This document shows positions 46,680 through 56,569 of a stretch of 64,000 bases of DNA, piece after piece. Numbering within the stretch: the stretch's first letter is position 1; the number at the start of each line of letters is the position of its first letter. The position numbers and the translations under genes are program-made. This DNA is from Metabacillus dongyingensis (GTDB lineage Bacteria > Bacillota > Bacilli > Bacillales > Bacillaceae), in the NCBI RefSeq assembly GCF_019933155.2, contig NZ_CP082944.1, positions 4,962,001-5,026,000 of the forward strand, in the 5' to 3' direction. The notes beneath the pieces are model-generated. The model was not told the DNA's origin. It made no database searches and worked only from the letters and a program-made list of their open reading frames with translations.

Positions 46680-49600
46680 TTACCTATTATAGTCGTCAAT
46701 AATCGAAATCGTTTTATTTGCCACTTCACTACCAAGTGATCCATACAATTTCTTATTACCAATAATATAAAATTCTTCTTTAGCTCGTGTAGCTGCAACA
46801 TTCATCATATTTGGATCAGAAACAGCCCACCTTGCTGCACCACTGCTATTAGAGTCCGCTCCAAGAACAAAATAGACAATTTTTGCTTCTTTCCCTTGAA
46901 AAGTATGTACAGTTCCAACATTTGACACTTTACCATTTTCTCGTTTCGTAAAGTTAATTTCATCTAAAACTCGTGCAAGTTTATAAGCCACATATCTAAA
47001 TGGGGATATAACATAGATTTCGTCGGCTAAATCTGGATTTTCCTGCAAACGTTTATCAATTAGATTTTTCAGTAAGTCAGCTTGTTCTTTAACAAATTTG
47101 TCATTTGCTTTTCCAGTTGAATCATACCATTGTGATTTTCCTTGTGACTCTTCTTTTGATTTACCTTGTACCATTAACCCATCATACGATATTTCATTTG
47201 CAATCGTAAACATTGGATAGTTCGAACGCCTGTGCACCCAAAGTGGTATGCCAATCCATTCATCAGCATTTTTTTGGAAACCATACTGACTTGTGGCATC
47301 CACAATTGTTTGAGTAGACGCATCAGCAGAGACAAATTTTTCATCAACCTTGTAATATCTACCAATCAAGGTCAGAACATTTGAATCTATCGTTACTACT
47401 GGTTTTATTTGTGATGGATCCCCAACAACCATAACCTTTTTACTTCTAAAAATTGCGCCAACACTAGCTTGTGGTAGTGCTTGACCAGCTTCATCTATGA
47501 ATAGATTACCTATTGAATTTTCATTAAGATTTTTAAACATTCTACCAAAACTAGCAAAAGTAGTGCTGACAACAGGGATAGTGAAATTCAACCATTGCCA
47601 TGATTCTGAAATTAACTGATGTCCTTTCTCTTTTCCAATGTATTCAGACTGTTTACTCCAAATAATCCTTGCCGCTTTCAAACTTTTTCTGTTTTCATAT
47701 AGGAATTGCTTTCTAACTCTTAAGGCTGAGATAAATAACTCTGATTGCAAAATACGGAACTGCTTTGTAAACCATGGATTAGACTTTTGGAGTTCATCAT
47801 ATGATAGTGAAAAATCCAGTTCCTTTATGCCACTTTGAAATTTGAGTTTTTCCAATAACGCAATTTCTTGTTCCAATTTCTTAATATTATTTTGGTGAGT
47901 AGTCATCCATCGGTCGAAGTCAGCTTTTGTGTCCTGAATTTGCTTTTGAGAATACTCACTTTTTGTAGCATTTTCCTTTAACCCATTTTCAAGTTGCATG
48001 CGGTCATATAACAATTTAGTTTTTTGTTGAGAAATATGATTTAAATGATCATTCGTATTATTGAGATTTTTGAAATACTGCTCAACTTTTGATTTATTAA
48101 ATATTTTCTGAAACCATAAAAAACTTGGCTTCTGTGAAGTAACTACATCATAATTCCTTTCAGCTTGAGCTTGTACATCAGTTAAATTTTTAATTTCAAT
48201 GGAAACATTCGATAAATCTTTTTGCAGATTTACACTTTCTTGTATCAGTCTTTCAAGTTCAAGCTTCGCTTCTTTTTCCTGTGAAATTAAATTTGTTCGT
48301 TTCTTCTTTTTTTCTTGTTCAAAAGTAATGGATTGCTCCTTATAATTAGTTTTTAATTTTTGAAGAGAATACATTTTCTCGCTATATTCTTGAATTTTTT
48401 CTCTTTCAATTTTTAATTCATCATAGAGACGTAAGAATTCTTGATATACACCTGTATTCGCTTGATAATTTTCTTCTAAATCATTTTCAATTACTTCAAT
48501 GTTTAAAAGTAACTTGCTAATGTTTGTTGACGCTCCACCTTCTAACGAGAATGTACCCCAATTTTCCTCATTTAAAAGCTCACTTTTAATCTCGCGATTC
48601 TTTCCGAAACCTTCGCCGGTTAATTTTGAATTAGAAACATCTTTAAAATAATCCACTTCCGCTAGTTGCTTTTGAAAATCGTCAGCAATCTTTTCTTTCT
48701 TTGGCAACTCCTTAACAATGTTTTGGACTGCCCCATTGTTTGAACTTGCAACAATAATATTTTTATCTGAAATGGAATGCGGTAAAACACCAAGTTTAGC
48801 ACTTTGCCAATAAACTAGACTACCTTGAATACTTTTATCAGAAAGCTGTGAAATTTCCGCTGCCTGTTGTACTACTAAATCAGCAAAAATATCTTTCAAC
48901 AGTGTTGTTTTCCCTGTGCCTGGTGGCCCATTGACACTCCGAATATCATTTTCATCATTTAAAGCTAGATTTACCGCAACCTGTTGCATGAATGAGAGCG
49001 CAAAATCAGGATTACTTGGAAAACGTCCTAACGGATAAAATTTAGGTTGTAAAATAATTTTCTCGAAAATATGGGAGTTAAAATGAATTGACTCTTTTTT
49101 TCCATCTAGATTTTGCCTATATCCAGAAAAGCCATTAAAATATCGATTTAAATTTTCATTAGTGATTGTCTTTGCTTTGTTCAGATCTTCAATAAAGAAC
49201 GAATGTAGATTTACATCTCCATTATCCAAGTTTTTCACAAATGCATAGCGAAAGTTTTCTATGGAAACATTATACTTTTGTAAAAGTTGAGAAATTGTGG
49301 TATTAAAATCCTCATCAAATTTCCTATTCAAATCTTCTCTAAATGAGTTTTCAACTTTTAAAAAATCTTTCGGAAAATCACCATGTCGGTGGATATAACC
49401 ACTCATCGTATAGAACAATCTGTCTGCTATAAAATTTAATTGGTTATCAAAATATAAAGAGAAGGTGAAATTGTCAGAGTTACTAACTTCTTCGTAAGTT
49501 TTAGCAATCTTGTATTTCTCCCTCAATATATCAACAACTTCTTGAAAATTGAAAATATCAAAATATAATACTAAGCCCGACTTCTTAAAGAACTTATCTG

Positions 49601-49769
49601 ATACATTTTGTTGTTCTTTTTGTTTAGTTAAAAAGTCTGAAAAAAACTTATTCCAGTCCTCCTCTTTTGTATGTAAAGGCTTTAGTGATTTGTCTTTTTT
49701 ATTAATAGAACCTTCGGATAGTTGCTCTATAGTAATCCAAGCATTTAAAATATCTTTCCTTCTATTCAT
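46680..49769 (-). CDS. Large SF1 (Upf1-like) helicase with coiled-coil insert
   Basis: 1029 residues, ATG behind GGGAGGGAGAAT. Walker A GPPGTGKTT lies near 281-289, Walker B LFIDEAGQALP near 755, then GDPSQIKPV (motif III), and near the C-terminus VHTFQGKEAKIV and NVAATRAKEEFYIIG (motifs V and VI). Between motifs I and II is an insert of over 350 residues predicted as coiled coil. The first 240 residues match no family I know. It is the only gene between two attachment sites, so it must act alone or with host factors. A phage-defence role is likely from context. Confidence 0.8.
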   Translation of the reverse strand: MNRRKDILNAWITIEQLSEGSINKKDKSLKPLHTKEEDWNKFFSDFLTKQKEQQNVSDKFFKKSGLVLYFDIFNFQEVVDILREKYKIAKTYEEVSNSDNFTFSLYFDNQLNFIADRLFYTMSGYIHRHGDFPKDFLKVENSFREDLNRKFDEDFNTTISQLLQKYNVSIENFRYAFVKNLDNGDVNLHSFFIEDLNKAKTITNENLNRYFNGFSGYRQNLDGKKESIHFNSHIFEKIILQPKFYPLGRFPSNPDFALSFMQQVAVNLALNDENDIRSVNGPPGTGKTTLLKDIFADLVVQQAAEISQLSDKSIQGSLVYWQSAKLGVLPHSISDKNIIVASSNNGAVQNIVKELPKKEKIADDFQKQLAEVDYFKDVSNSKLTGEGFGKNREIKSELLNEENWGTFSLEGGASTNISKLLLNIEVIENDLEENYQANTGVYQEFLRLYDELKIEREKIQEYSEKMYSLQKLKTNYKEQSITFEQEKKKKRTNLISQEKEAKLELERLIQESVNLQKDLSNVSIEIKNLTDVQAQAERNYDVVTSQKPSFLWFQKIFNKSKVEQYFKNLNNTNDHLNHISQQKTKLLYDRMQLENGLKENATKSEYSQKQIQDTKADFDRWMTTHQNNIKKLEQEIALLEKLKFQSGIKELDFSLSYDELQKSNPWFTKQFRILQSELFISALRVRKQFLYENRKSLKAARIIWSKQSEYIGKEKGHQLISESWQWLNFTIPVVSTTFASFGRMFKNLNENSIGNLFIDEAGQALPQASVGAIFRSKKVMVVGDPSQIKPVVTIDSNVLTLIGRYYKVDEKFVSADASTQTIVDATSQYGFQKNADEWIGIPLWVHRRSNYPMFTIANEISYDGLMVQGKSKEESQGKSQWYDSTGKANDKFVKEQADLLKNLIDKRLQENPDLADEIYVISPFRYVAYKLARVLDEINFTKRENGKVSNVGTVHTFQGKEAKIVYFVLGADSNSSGAARWAVSDPNMMNVAATRAKEEFYIIGNKKLYGSLGSEVANKTISIIDDYNR

Positions 49770-50183
49770 ATTCTCCCTCCCATTATCATTCTCGTATTGT
49801 CAAAACTTTTATAAGAGATAAGTTATAGAATCCTATTGTTGAGGGCTTTATAAGCAAAAAAATTGCCCCCCTGAAATCTAAGGATAATTGAGGTTATCAC
49901 ACACAACTACCTTAGAAAGGAAGTGACAATTTGCACCATCAAATTATAACCTATTAATTAACTTTTATTAAGCTTACACAAGTATTCCGTTCTTTCCGTT
50001 ATTTGCGTACAAATAATTGGAAGGAGCACGATACGATGGACAATGAAGGGAATCTGGAATAAGAGTAGAATTTTTTCCTGTTTTCTCTATATGTATGTGC
50101 CAAGCACATTCCAACAAAGCAATCGTTATTCGATAGAAGTCATTGTGAAATGTTAAGGAGCGAAACCCCCTAAAAAAATTTCA
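49770..50183. other. Intergenic upstream of the helicase gene
   Basis: About 410 bases with no gene I can support. A stretch from 49930 to 50040 looks like broken coding sequence but I could not assign it. Confidence 0.4.
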
Positions 50184-50267
50184 TCATTTTTTATTTCTAA
50201 TTTCAACTAGCTTTTTAAGCTTACTCATCTCAATATTTATCTCGATTTTTCTGTTTACCATCACTTG
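50184..50267 (-). pseudogene. Recombinase-like C-terminal tail at site C
   Basis: In the recombinase frame the minus strand reads QVMVNRKIEINIEMSKLKKL, seven more residues and a stop. It is charged and helical, like a protein C-terminus, and is homologous to the tail at site D. Confidence 0.7.
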
Positions 50268-50281
50268 TGATACGGTTCACC
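50261..50281 (-). other. Attachment site C
   Basis: Plus strand TCACTTGTGATACGGTTCACC, identical to site D over 21 bases; minus strand codes GEPYHK and a stop. It separates the helicase and drug-resistance modules. Confidence 0.88.
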
Positions 50282-50323
50282 GTACTTATCATAATGAGGT
50301 ATCTATTTTGTTACCCGTGACAA

Positions 50324-50360
50324 AAAGACCGCACAAATGAGATCTATTTGTGCGGTCTTT
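50324..50360 (-). terminator. Terminator after the UvrA-like gene
   Basis: AAAGACCGCACAAAT pairs perfectly with ATTTGTGCGGTCTTT over seven bases, followed by T residues on the minus strand. Confidence 0.92.
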
Positions 50361-50460
50361 CATTTCTTTCTCTTTAAAAAACGATCCGTCTATCGCAATT
50401 ATTTCACGCTATGCGAGAGTATTTCACTCTATCAAAAATTCATTCACTCAAAGTCATCAT

Positions 50461-53400
50461 TCAAATTTGCTCAAGGCATTGATAAACGGACATCATATCT
50501 CGTTTATCCAACTCACGAATACGATTAAAAATGGGAATATCTGCAACTCCCTCAGTTAGTAATTCTTCAGCAACAACATCACTTACTTTGCCAGTTAGCC
50601 ATGTTTGCACTTCTATGCCTTCGACGATTTCCTTACGCCCTTCATCATTGATGCCGCTTGCATAACAACTTACACATGGAATTGTTAATTTAAACACACC
50701 ATCATGCAGATTATCTTCTGTTATTACTTTCTTTCCTTTACAAAATGGACATGGATGGCTTTTTTTAATTTTATTAATTTGGGTAACTAATTTTTTGTAA
50801 CCAAATGCTTCATAAACATATGTTAGTTTTTTGTACTTTCCATTTGTGAAATACTTATCTATAATCGTTTCTCTGGTTTCATTGATAGCAGGAAAATCAC
50901 AGATGGTCACTTGATTATTGTTGCTAATGGATTCGATATTGTTTTTGATTATGTCCCAGAATGGTAAGACATTTTGTAAGACCATTTCATAACCAACAAA
51001 GCTTGCCAGTTCCAGTTCAAGCATTTTCAGCGCGACTTGTGTCTCCCTTGGCAACAGGGAGATATCTTCCGTCAAGGCCATATCGCCGCCAACAATCGAT
51101 TTCAATTTGACCAGTTCCGGTAACTTCCCTACTGTTTTCATCACTTGATCAAGCGGCTGATGAATAACCTCTCGAATATCCGTGTCTCCAAATTTAAGCG
51201 GTTTATGGTGGTTTAAAACAGTACCCTCACAAATTGGACATGTGATCATTTCTTTAGAAGCTTTCATTTGCTCTTTAATAATTGATTTTGAAACGAAAAT
51301 ATACATACCAACTATGGTATTAAAACCTACCCAAGTTCGGCGTGCCTTGCCTTTCTTATCATAAAATGACTTTTCAAAATACCCGTACCAAAATGTATGC
51401 TTTTCTTCATCTGACATCTCATTGTAGCTTTTCGTCAGGTCATGACCAAGCTCATTCTTAATCTCTTCAAATAGAAATTCTAATTTTGGGTATTGATAAA
51501 ATTTTAATACTTCCATTACATCTGGATAGAATAGACCATCCCAGAATGGAAGATTTTTGTCTTGAATCACAAGGTCTTTATCAAATACTTCAATCTCAAG
51601 GCGTCCCGAGCATGATGGACAATGATTGTCCTGAGAAAAGAAATCAAAGCTTCTCGTATCTTTATTGGTCGGATGAGACACTATTATATGGTTAATCAGA
51701 CCGCCAATTTCATAAAGAAAACTATATTGGCTGTACAAGTGTCTTTCAAGATCAATGGCAATGACGGGTGCAATGGTGTCAGATTCGTATTCACCGTAAA
51801 TCAAACGGGCCATTGATGATAAGCTTTTTAAGATACCGCCCTTATAGATGTTTTCTGCATTCTTAAAATAACCGATATGATTTTCTTCTAAATAGGTAAC
51901 GCTACTTTGCTGCTTGAGTGTAGAAGAAATAGGCGATGGAACAGTGACATCTTCCTTATTTTTTTCTTGAAAATAATCATCATGACTGACAACTTCAAGA
52001 TGCTCCACAGGTGCAATCTTTCTTTTACCAAAATCAACGATAAAATCAGAACTTTCCAGCATATAGGCATTATGTTCAATCATTAGGATCGAGACTGATT
52101 CATCTTGCAGAATGCCCCTGATACTATCAATGAATTGGTTTAAAATATTTTGTGATAAACCTTTTGAAGGCTCGTCAAAAATAAACAGCGTATGCGGGTT
52201 TCTTGAGTTAGCAAACAGCTCCGAAACTAAATGAACACATTGAAATTCACCAGTCGACAATGTTTGTGTTTTTCTTTCTAATGTCAAATAACCAAGTCCA
52301 AGTTTGATCAATAAGCTCAAGCGTTTATGAGCGATGTCTTCATTTGGCAGTTCCTCAATAATATCTTCAATCGAGCGCTGAAAAATATCATCAATCTCTT
52401 CACTGAATTTTGTGAGTTTCTTTTTAATATCAAGAAAAGTCGCAACGGTTGACCGACTGGTAATCGATTGGTTTCGATCTTGACCGACCATAACCAGTTT
52501 ATCTTTTGGATATCGCTTCAGAAAATCTTTGGTTATACATTCATTGACTAGTGTTGATTTACCGCATCCAGACTCACCCGTAACGGTTACAAGTCTATTT
52601 TTGGGAATCTGACATTCAGCCATTTGAATATTACGGCAATAAAGATCATGAAATTGATAGTATTCTGTTGGCATTGCCTGATTTCGTTCCCAATGGATTG
52701 GTTGTGGGCGCGGTGATTCTTCCACAATTTTTCCGCCATATTTACCACTGCCAGGTCCAAAGAACAATTGCTCATCCGTTACATCGAGCACTGTGTCAGA
52801 ATGATCAATGAACCAAATTTGATTCTTATAGCCTAATTGTTTAATCTGTTCTAAAATGTTCAATAGTGTTTGGTGATCAAGACCCACTGAGATTTCATCA
52901 ATAATAATAACGGTATTTTCACTTACTGCCATGAATTCTGCCAAGTAAAGCCGTGTTAATTCTCCACCTGACAATGTACCCATAATTCGATTTAATGTTA
53001 AGTAGCCAATATTCATATTGATAATATTTTTGAGAACATGTTGTTTTGCTTCACTAATATGTAAAATTTCTGCTTGTGAAAGAATGGATTCAACGCTTAA
53101 GTTGTTGATATCGGAAATCGTATGTGGCTGATCAAATAATTCAATCGTATATTGTTCAACTTCTTGATTAAAGCGTTTACCCCCACACTTTTTACATTCG
53201 ACATTTTTGGTCGTTCCGCGTCCTTTACAACCTGGACACCAGCCTAATTCATTATTAAATGAAAACACTTCTGGAGAAAGATTAAATTTTTCAGCAAGAC
53301 GCTCACGAATCTCTGTAAACACGCCAGTATGTGTGCCAATGGTTGAACGTGGATTGGAAGAAATGGATGATCTTCCGAGAAAAAGGACTAAAGGCATCTC

Positions 53401-53628
53401 TTCCATCTTGATGGCACTGAAATTCGTTTCCATAATATTAGAAAACAAATACTGATATTCAGCCTTTGGCAATAAAGAAACGAGACGCTTCTTGGATTCT
53501 TCACCAATGGTTTGACAAAAAGTGGTTTTGCCAGATCCAGACAAACCAGCAATTCCTAACGATTTATCTGCTGGAAGTGCTGCATCTAATTTGTTAATAT
53601 TGTTCGCAATTAATCGATTTATTTTCAT
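50461..53628 (-). CDS. UvrA-like dual ABC ATPase, probable drug-resistance protein
   Basis: 1055 residues, ATG behind AGAGGGGATG. The first half has the UvrA order: Walker A GLSGSGKTT (28-36), zinc motif CPGCKGRG with CKKCGGKRF (about 130-155), signature LSGGE, Walker B IIIDEISVGLD, then a second Walker A GESGCGKST near 355, LSTGE and LFIFDEPSKGLS. The last 490 residues are unusual, with three more CxxC-type pairs (CPSCSG, CPICEG, CPFCKG). UvrA-like proteins such as DrrC protect DNA from intercalating drugs. An adjacent exporter and regulator fit such a role; repair proper is unlikely. Confidence 0.8.
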   Translation of the reverse strand: MKINRLIANNINKLDAALPADKSLGIAGLSGSGKTTFCQTIGEESKKRLVSLLPKAEYQYLFSNIMETNFSAIKMEEMPLVLFLGRSSISSNPRSTIGTHTGVFTEIRERLAEKFNLSPEVFSFNNELGWCPGCKGRGTTKNVECKKCGGKRFNQEVEQYTIELFDQPHTISDINNLSVESILSQAEILHISEAKQHVLKNIINMNIGYLTLNRIMGTLSGGELTRLYLAEFMAVSENTVIIIDEISVGLDHQTLLNILEQIKQLGYKNQIWFIDHSDTVLDVTDEQLFFGPGSGKYGGKIVEESPRPQPIHWERNQAMPTEYYQFHDLYCRNIQMAECQIPKNRLVTVTGESGCGKSTLVNECITKDFLKRYPKDKLVMVGQDRNQSITSRSTVATFLDIKKKLTKFSEEIDDIFQRSIEDIIEELPNEDIAHKRLSLLIKLGLGYLTLERKTQTLSTGEFQCVHLVSELFANSRNPHTLFIFDEPSKGLSQNILNQFIDSIRGILQDESVSILMIEHNAYMLESSDFIVDFGKRKIAPVEHLEVVSHDDYFQEKNKEDVTVPSPISSTLKQQSSVTYLEENHIGYFKNAENIYKGGILKSLSSMARLIYGEYESDTIAPVIAIDLERHLYSQYSFLYEIGGLINHIIVSHPTNKDTRSFDFFSQDNHCPSCSGRLEIEVFDKDLVIQDKNLPFWDGLFYPDVMEVLKFYQYPKLEFLFEEIKNELGHDLTKSYNEMSDEEKHTFWYGYFEKSFYDKKGKARRTWVGFNTIVGMYIFVSKSIIKEQMKASKEMITCPICEGTVLNHHKPLKFGDTDIREVIHQPLDQVMKTVGKLPELVKLKSIVGGDMALTEDISLLPRETQVALKMLELELASFVGYEMVLQNVLPFWDIIKNNIESISNNNQVTICDFPAINETRETIIDKYFTNGKYKKLTYVYEAFGYKKLVTQINKIKKSHPCPFCKGKKVITEDNLHDGVFKLTIPCVSCYASGINDEGRKEIVEGIEVQTWLTGKVSDVVAEELLTEGVADIPIFNRIRELDKRDMMSVYQCLEQI

Positions 53629-53967
53629 ATGTACATCCCCTCTTTTCTTATAAGCTTAGTCTCTCCACGTTAGCACAGCGACAAATGTATTTGTTGTTTT
53701 TTTCGAATCAAAGAACTATTTTTATTGCTAATTCTATTCTATTATTCTTTCACATTGAACTCATTAAAAAACCTATCATTCATCGACAAAAATCGAGGAG
53801 TGACAGGCAACGAAAAAATAAATTCGGATAGACTTTTCTTCTTTTTATCATCCTCAAATACAGATGTTGAACAGGAAGAATTACCTCCTTATAGAGAATC
53901 TTAAAAAGGCTGAAATATATAATTTAATGTTGATAATTCATTCCAAGAAACTGAAACATACAAGAAT
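53629..53967. other. Intergenic upstream of the UvrA-like gene
   Basis: About 340 AT-rich bases without a gene or clear promoter. Confidence 0.4.
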
Positions 53968-54077
53968 ATGCCCGCTGTTAGAAACAAAACTGCGTATTTG
54001 AAATGGATGCGAAAGCAGCATCCTTCAGTGATCCAATCACATTGGATAATCAACTGGAATTTTTAAAAGAATTCTAG
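53968..54077 (+). pseudogene. Remnant of a small gene, frameshifted
   Basis: The plus strand reads MPAVRNKTAYLKWMRKQHPS and VIQSHWI, then after a one-base shift DNQLEFLKEF and a stop. The two halves fit as one small helical protein. Family not recognised. Confidence 0.4.
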
Positions 54078-54179
54078 CAAACTAAAACTACATGATGAAT
54101 AATTCCTCTTCCCTATTCTATAAGAAAAGATAAGGCAGATGACAAAAAACTCAACATACCATCCCATTTATCTAAATGG

Positions 54180-54851
54180 TTATTTATTCTTCAACACTTC
54201 GGCAAGTTCATACAATGAATGGTATTGTTTAATTTGATAGTTCCGCCCTTTCTTTTGCAAGTACTTTTTATCGCAAAATTGTGTAAGTACATGCAATAAG
54301 TGCCGGTAGGATACACCTAGATAATCACAAACTGTTACGTGTTTCTCCTTATAAATCCCTTCATCAGCAGTTTGCAAAATAAAATCCGCAAGCCGGTTTT
54401 CAAGCGGGAAAGCGAGGCTTTGTGAATACTTCGCTGCCATAAGTGTTGCCTTTACACTTAAAAACTTGGTTAATTCACGCAGAAATTTTGCATCCTCCAG
54501 CAATTGTGTACGATATCGATAAATTGGAAGCGCAAAACAAATGGTCTTCGTTGATGCTTGAATCCCTTTTGTATAGTACACATCATTTAATAATTCCATT
54601 TCCCCAATGTAGTCTTTTGCATTGATAAAATTAATTAAGGATACTTTCCCATTTCGATGTGTTACATATATTTTTGCTCTTCCTTCCATTACATAAAATA
54701 AGAAATCCGGTCTCATGCCCTCTAGAATAATCCATTCATCTCGCCTGTATTCGTGTACTTCCATAAACTCTTTAACTTGAAAGGAAAATAGATGTGCGAT
54801 TGAGTTATTCTCCAAATACAACCGCTTTTTCTCACCTTTGTAAACTTCCAT
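54180..54851 (-). CDS. Crp/Fnr-family regulator (YeiL-like)
   Basis: 223 residues from the ATG behind GAGGTGGAAT. An N-terminal cyclic-nucleotide-binding-fold domain (DFLFYVMEGRAKIYVTHRNG) is followed by a C-terminal HTH (VTVCDYLGVSYRHLLHVLTQ). No cysteine set for an iron-sulphur cluster is seen at the N-terminus. It is divergent from the MFS gene with a perfect palindrome between them, its probable operator. Confidence 0.8.
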   Translation of the reverse strand: MEVYKGEKKRLYLENNSIAHLFSFQVKEFMEVHEYRRDEWIILEGMRPDFLFYVMEGRAKIYVTHRNGKVSLINFINAKDYIGEMELLNDVYYTKGIQASTKTICFALPIYRYRTQLLEDAKFLRELTKFLSVKATLMAAKYSQSLAFPLENRLADFILQTADEGIYKEKHVTVCDYLGVSYRHLLHVLTQFCDKKYLQKKGRNYQIKQYHSLYELAEVLKNK

Positions 54852-54864
54852 ATTCCACCTCAAA

Positions 54865-54884
54865 AATATGAGATATCTCATATT
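54865..54884. promoter_or_regulatory. Perfect 20-bp palindrome between divergent regulator and exporter genes
   Basis: AATATGAGATATCTCATATT, self-complementary over all 20 bases. It lies 14 bp upstream of the regulator start and 48 bp upstream of the exporter start. The length and symmetry fit a Crp/Fnr-type dimer site. Confidence 0.75.
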
Positions 54885-54932
54885 ATTCATATTTAATTCC
54901 ATGATATCATGCAATCAATGAGGAGGATAAGA

Positions 54933-56105
54933 ATGAACACACAACGCTGGATGAGTATACAGTTTTTTAGTTTTTTTATGACATGGGGCATTTTTCTACC
55001 TTATTGGTCAGGGTGGATGATTTATACAAAAGGAATTACAGTCTCACAAGCTAGTTTGATAATGAGCTTTGGTTTAATTGCTAGAGGCATTTCTACATTA
55101 TTTGCATTTCCTTATTTATCAGGGAGATTTAGCAGTAAAATACAATTAAATGTGGCGGGAATTGGCACACTGGCTGCCATTCTTTGTTATATTCCGGCAA
55201 GCTCCTTTGCTGGTTTACTAGTAGTAACGATCGTCTTACACCTATTTTACCCAACATTGATGCCTGCTTTAGATAGTGCTGCCAGTGTACTTGTGCAAAG
55301 TAAACAATTAAGACATTACGGAAGAAGTCGTCAGTGGGGATCGATTGGGTTTGTCTCGGTCGGCATGATTTTAACCATTTTTACAGGAATGTTTGGAGAT
55401 AAAGTGATTTTTTGGACGCTGTTACTTGGCACATTGGTATTTGTGTGTCTTGGTTTTATGCGTGCACCTGATATTTTATCTAAAAAGCCGCAAGTCGACA
55501 AAACACAGAAAGTGGGCATGTTACATTTATTCCGTATCAAACACTTTGGTTTGATACTTATTATTGTCATTTTACTGCAAGCGGCACATGCTACTTATTA
55601 CAATTATGGCTATATTTTTCTACAAGAAATCCATGCACCAATATACCTAATTGGTCTCATTATTAACATTGCCGTGATTGCAGAAATCATATTCTTCTCA
55701 ATTGCAGATAAAAGCTTTAATAAATTTTCAGTAGGCTCCTTACTGACATTAGCAGCAATTGGTTCTTCCGTACGTTGGATACTAGTGTTCGCCTTTCCAA
55801 ATGTAATTGTTTTTTGTATCGCGCAAACTTTACATGCATTCTCGTTTGCTATGGGGCATTATGCCTTTATGAAATACTTAATCAAAAACATTCCACACGC
55901 GCAGATTGCGAAAGCACAAGGCATGTATTCAGCGCTTGCACTTAGCTGGAGCACTGCAGTGTTTACAATTTTCGGGGGCTATTTATACGAAATTGAGCCA
56001 AGATATGCCTTTATCGGAATGATTGTTTGTACCCTGCCAGCAATGCTGTTTGCCCTTGTATATCAAAAACTAGAACTTAGAAAGGAAGTTTTATATTCTA
56101 TTTAA
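54933..56105 (+). CDS. MFS transporter (LacY/nucleoside-symporter-like)
   Basis: 390 residues with about 12 membrane segments, ATG behind GAGGAGGATAAG. WGIFLPYWSGWMIY near the start and RSRQWGSIGFVSVG after segment 4 are typical of the MFS_1-like group that includes YwbF and HcaT. The module also encodes a UvrA-like protein and a Crp-like regulator, so export of a DNA-binding drug is a reasonable guess; uptake is possible too. Confidence 0.82.
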   Translation: MNTQRWMSIQFFSFFMTWGIFLPYWSGWMIYTKGITVSQASLIMSFGLIARGISTLFAFPYLSGRFSSKIQLNVAGIGTLAAILCYIPASSFAGLLVVTIVLHLFYPTLMPALDSAASVLVQSKQLRHYGRSRQWGSIGFVSVGMILTIFTGMFGDKVIFWTLLLGTLVFVCLGFMRAPDILSKKPQVDKTQKVGMLHLFRIKHFGLILIIVILLQAAHATYYNYGYIFLQEIHAPIYLIGLIINIAVIAEIIFFSIADKSFNKFSVGSLLTLAAIGSSVRWILVFAFPNVIVFCIAQTLHAFSFAMGHYAFMKYLIKNIPHAQIAKAQGMYSALALSWSTAVFTIFGGYLYEIEPRYAFIGMIVCTLPAMLFALVYQKLELRKEVLYSI

Positions 56106-56191
56106 ATCTCTTGTCTAGTTCTTACAAAGTTGATTCAATTTTTTCAACTTCACAAACCTTCGTTTTTCTAACGTTCAAATAGATAGACATA

Positions 56192-56236
56192 AAAAAAGAT
56201 GAGATTTATCTGATTTAGAAAAGGCTCATCTTTTTT
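56192..56236 (+). terminator. Terminator after the MFS gene
   Basis: AAAAAAGATGAG and CTCATCTTTTTT form a 12-base stem with a long loop. Confidence 0.75.
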
Positions 56237-56265
56237 CTGCAACTATACACAACATATAAGGAAAG

Positions 56266-56293
56266 ACCTCATTTACTTATGGTACGGTTCCCC
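56266..56293 (-). other. Attachment site B
   Basis: It matches the rlmH end (site A) at 27 of 28 positions starting ACCTCATTTACTTATG. The minus strand codes GEPYHK and a stop, with TAC for TAT. Sites A and B flank the 2.4-kb module next to rlmH. Confidence 0.9.
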
Positions 56294-56569
56294 GTGACAC
56301 ATCTAAATGAGGTTCTTCAATTTATATTTGGCTCATTTGCGGCTCACTTTTTTTATACACAAAGTTAGCTTTTTTTAGTATTAACAGTAATTCAATTGAG
56401 GCTCATGAGATACACCCTATAGAGCATTTCTTTGTAAAGAGGAATGCTTTTTATTTTCGCCTTAATAACTTATTAACAACAAAAATATTATATAAATGAA
56501 TAATAATTTATTGTTTATCAATAAATAACATGTTAATATCTAATAAACAATCCTTATGAGAGGTGCTTT

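Noticed and set aside
49930..50050. Start of an insertion-sequence transposase
   Set aside because: A short broken frame with IS-like composition, but no recognisable transposase motif or terminal repeats.
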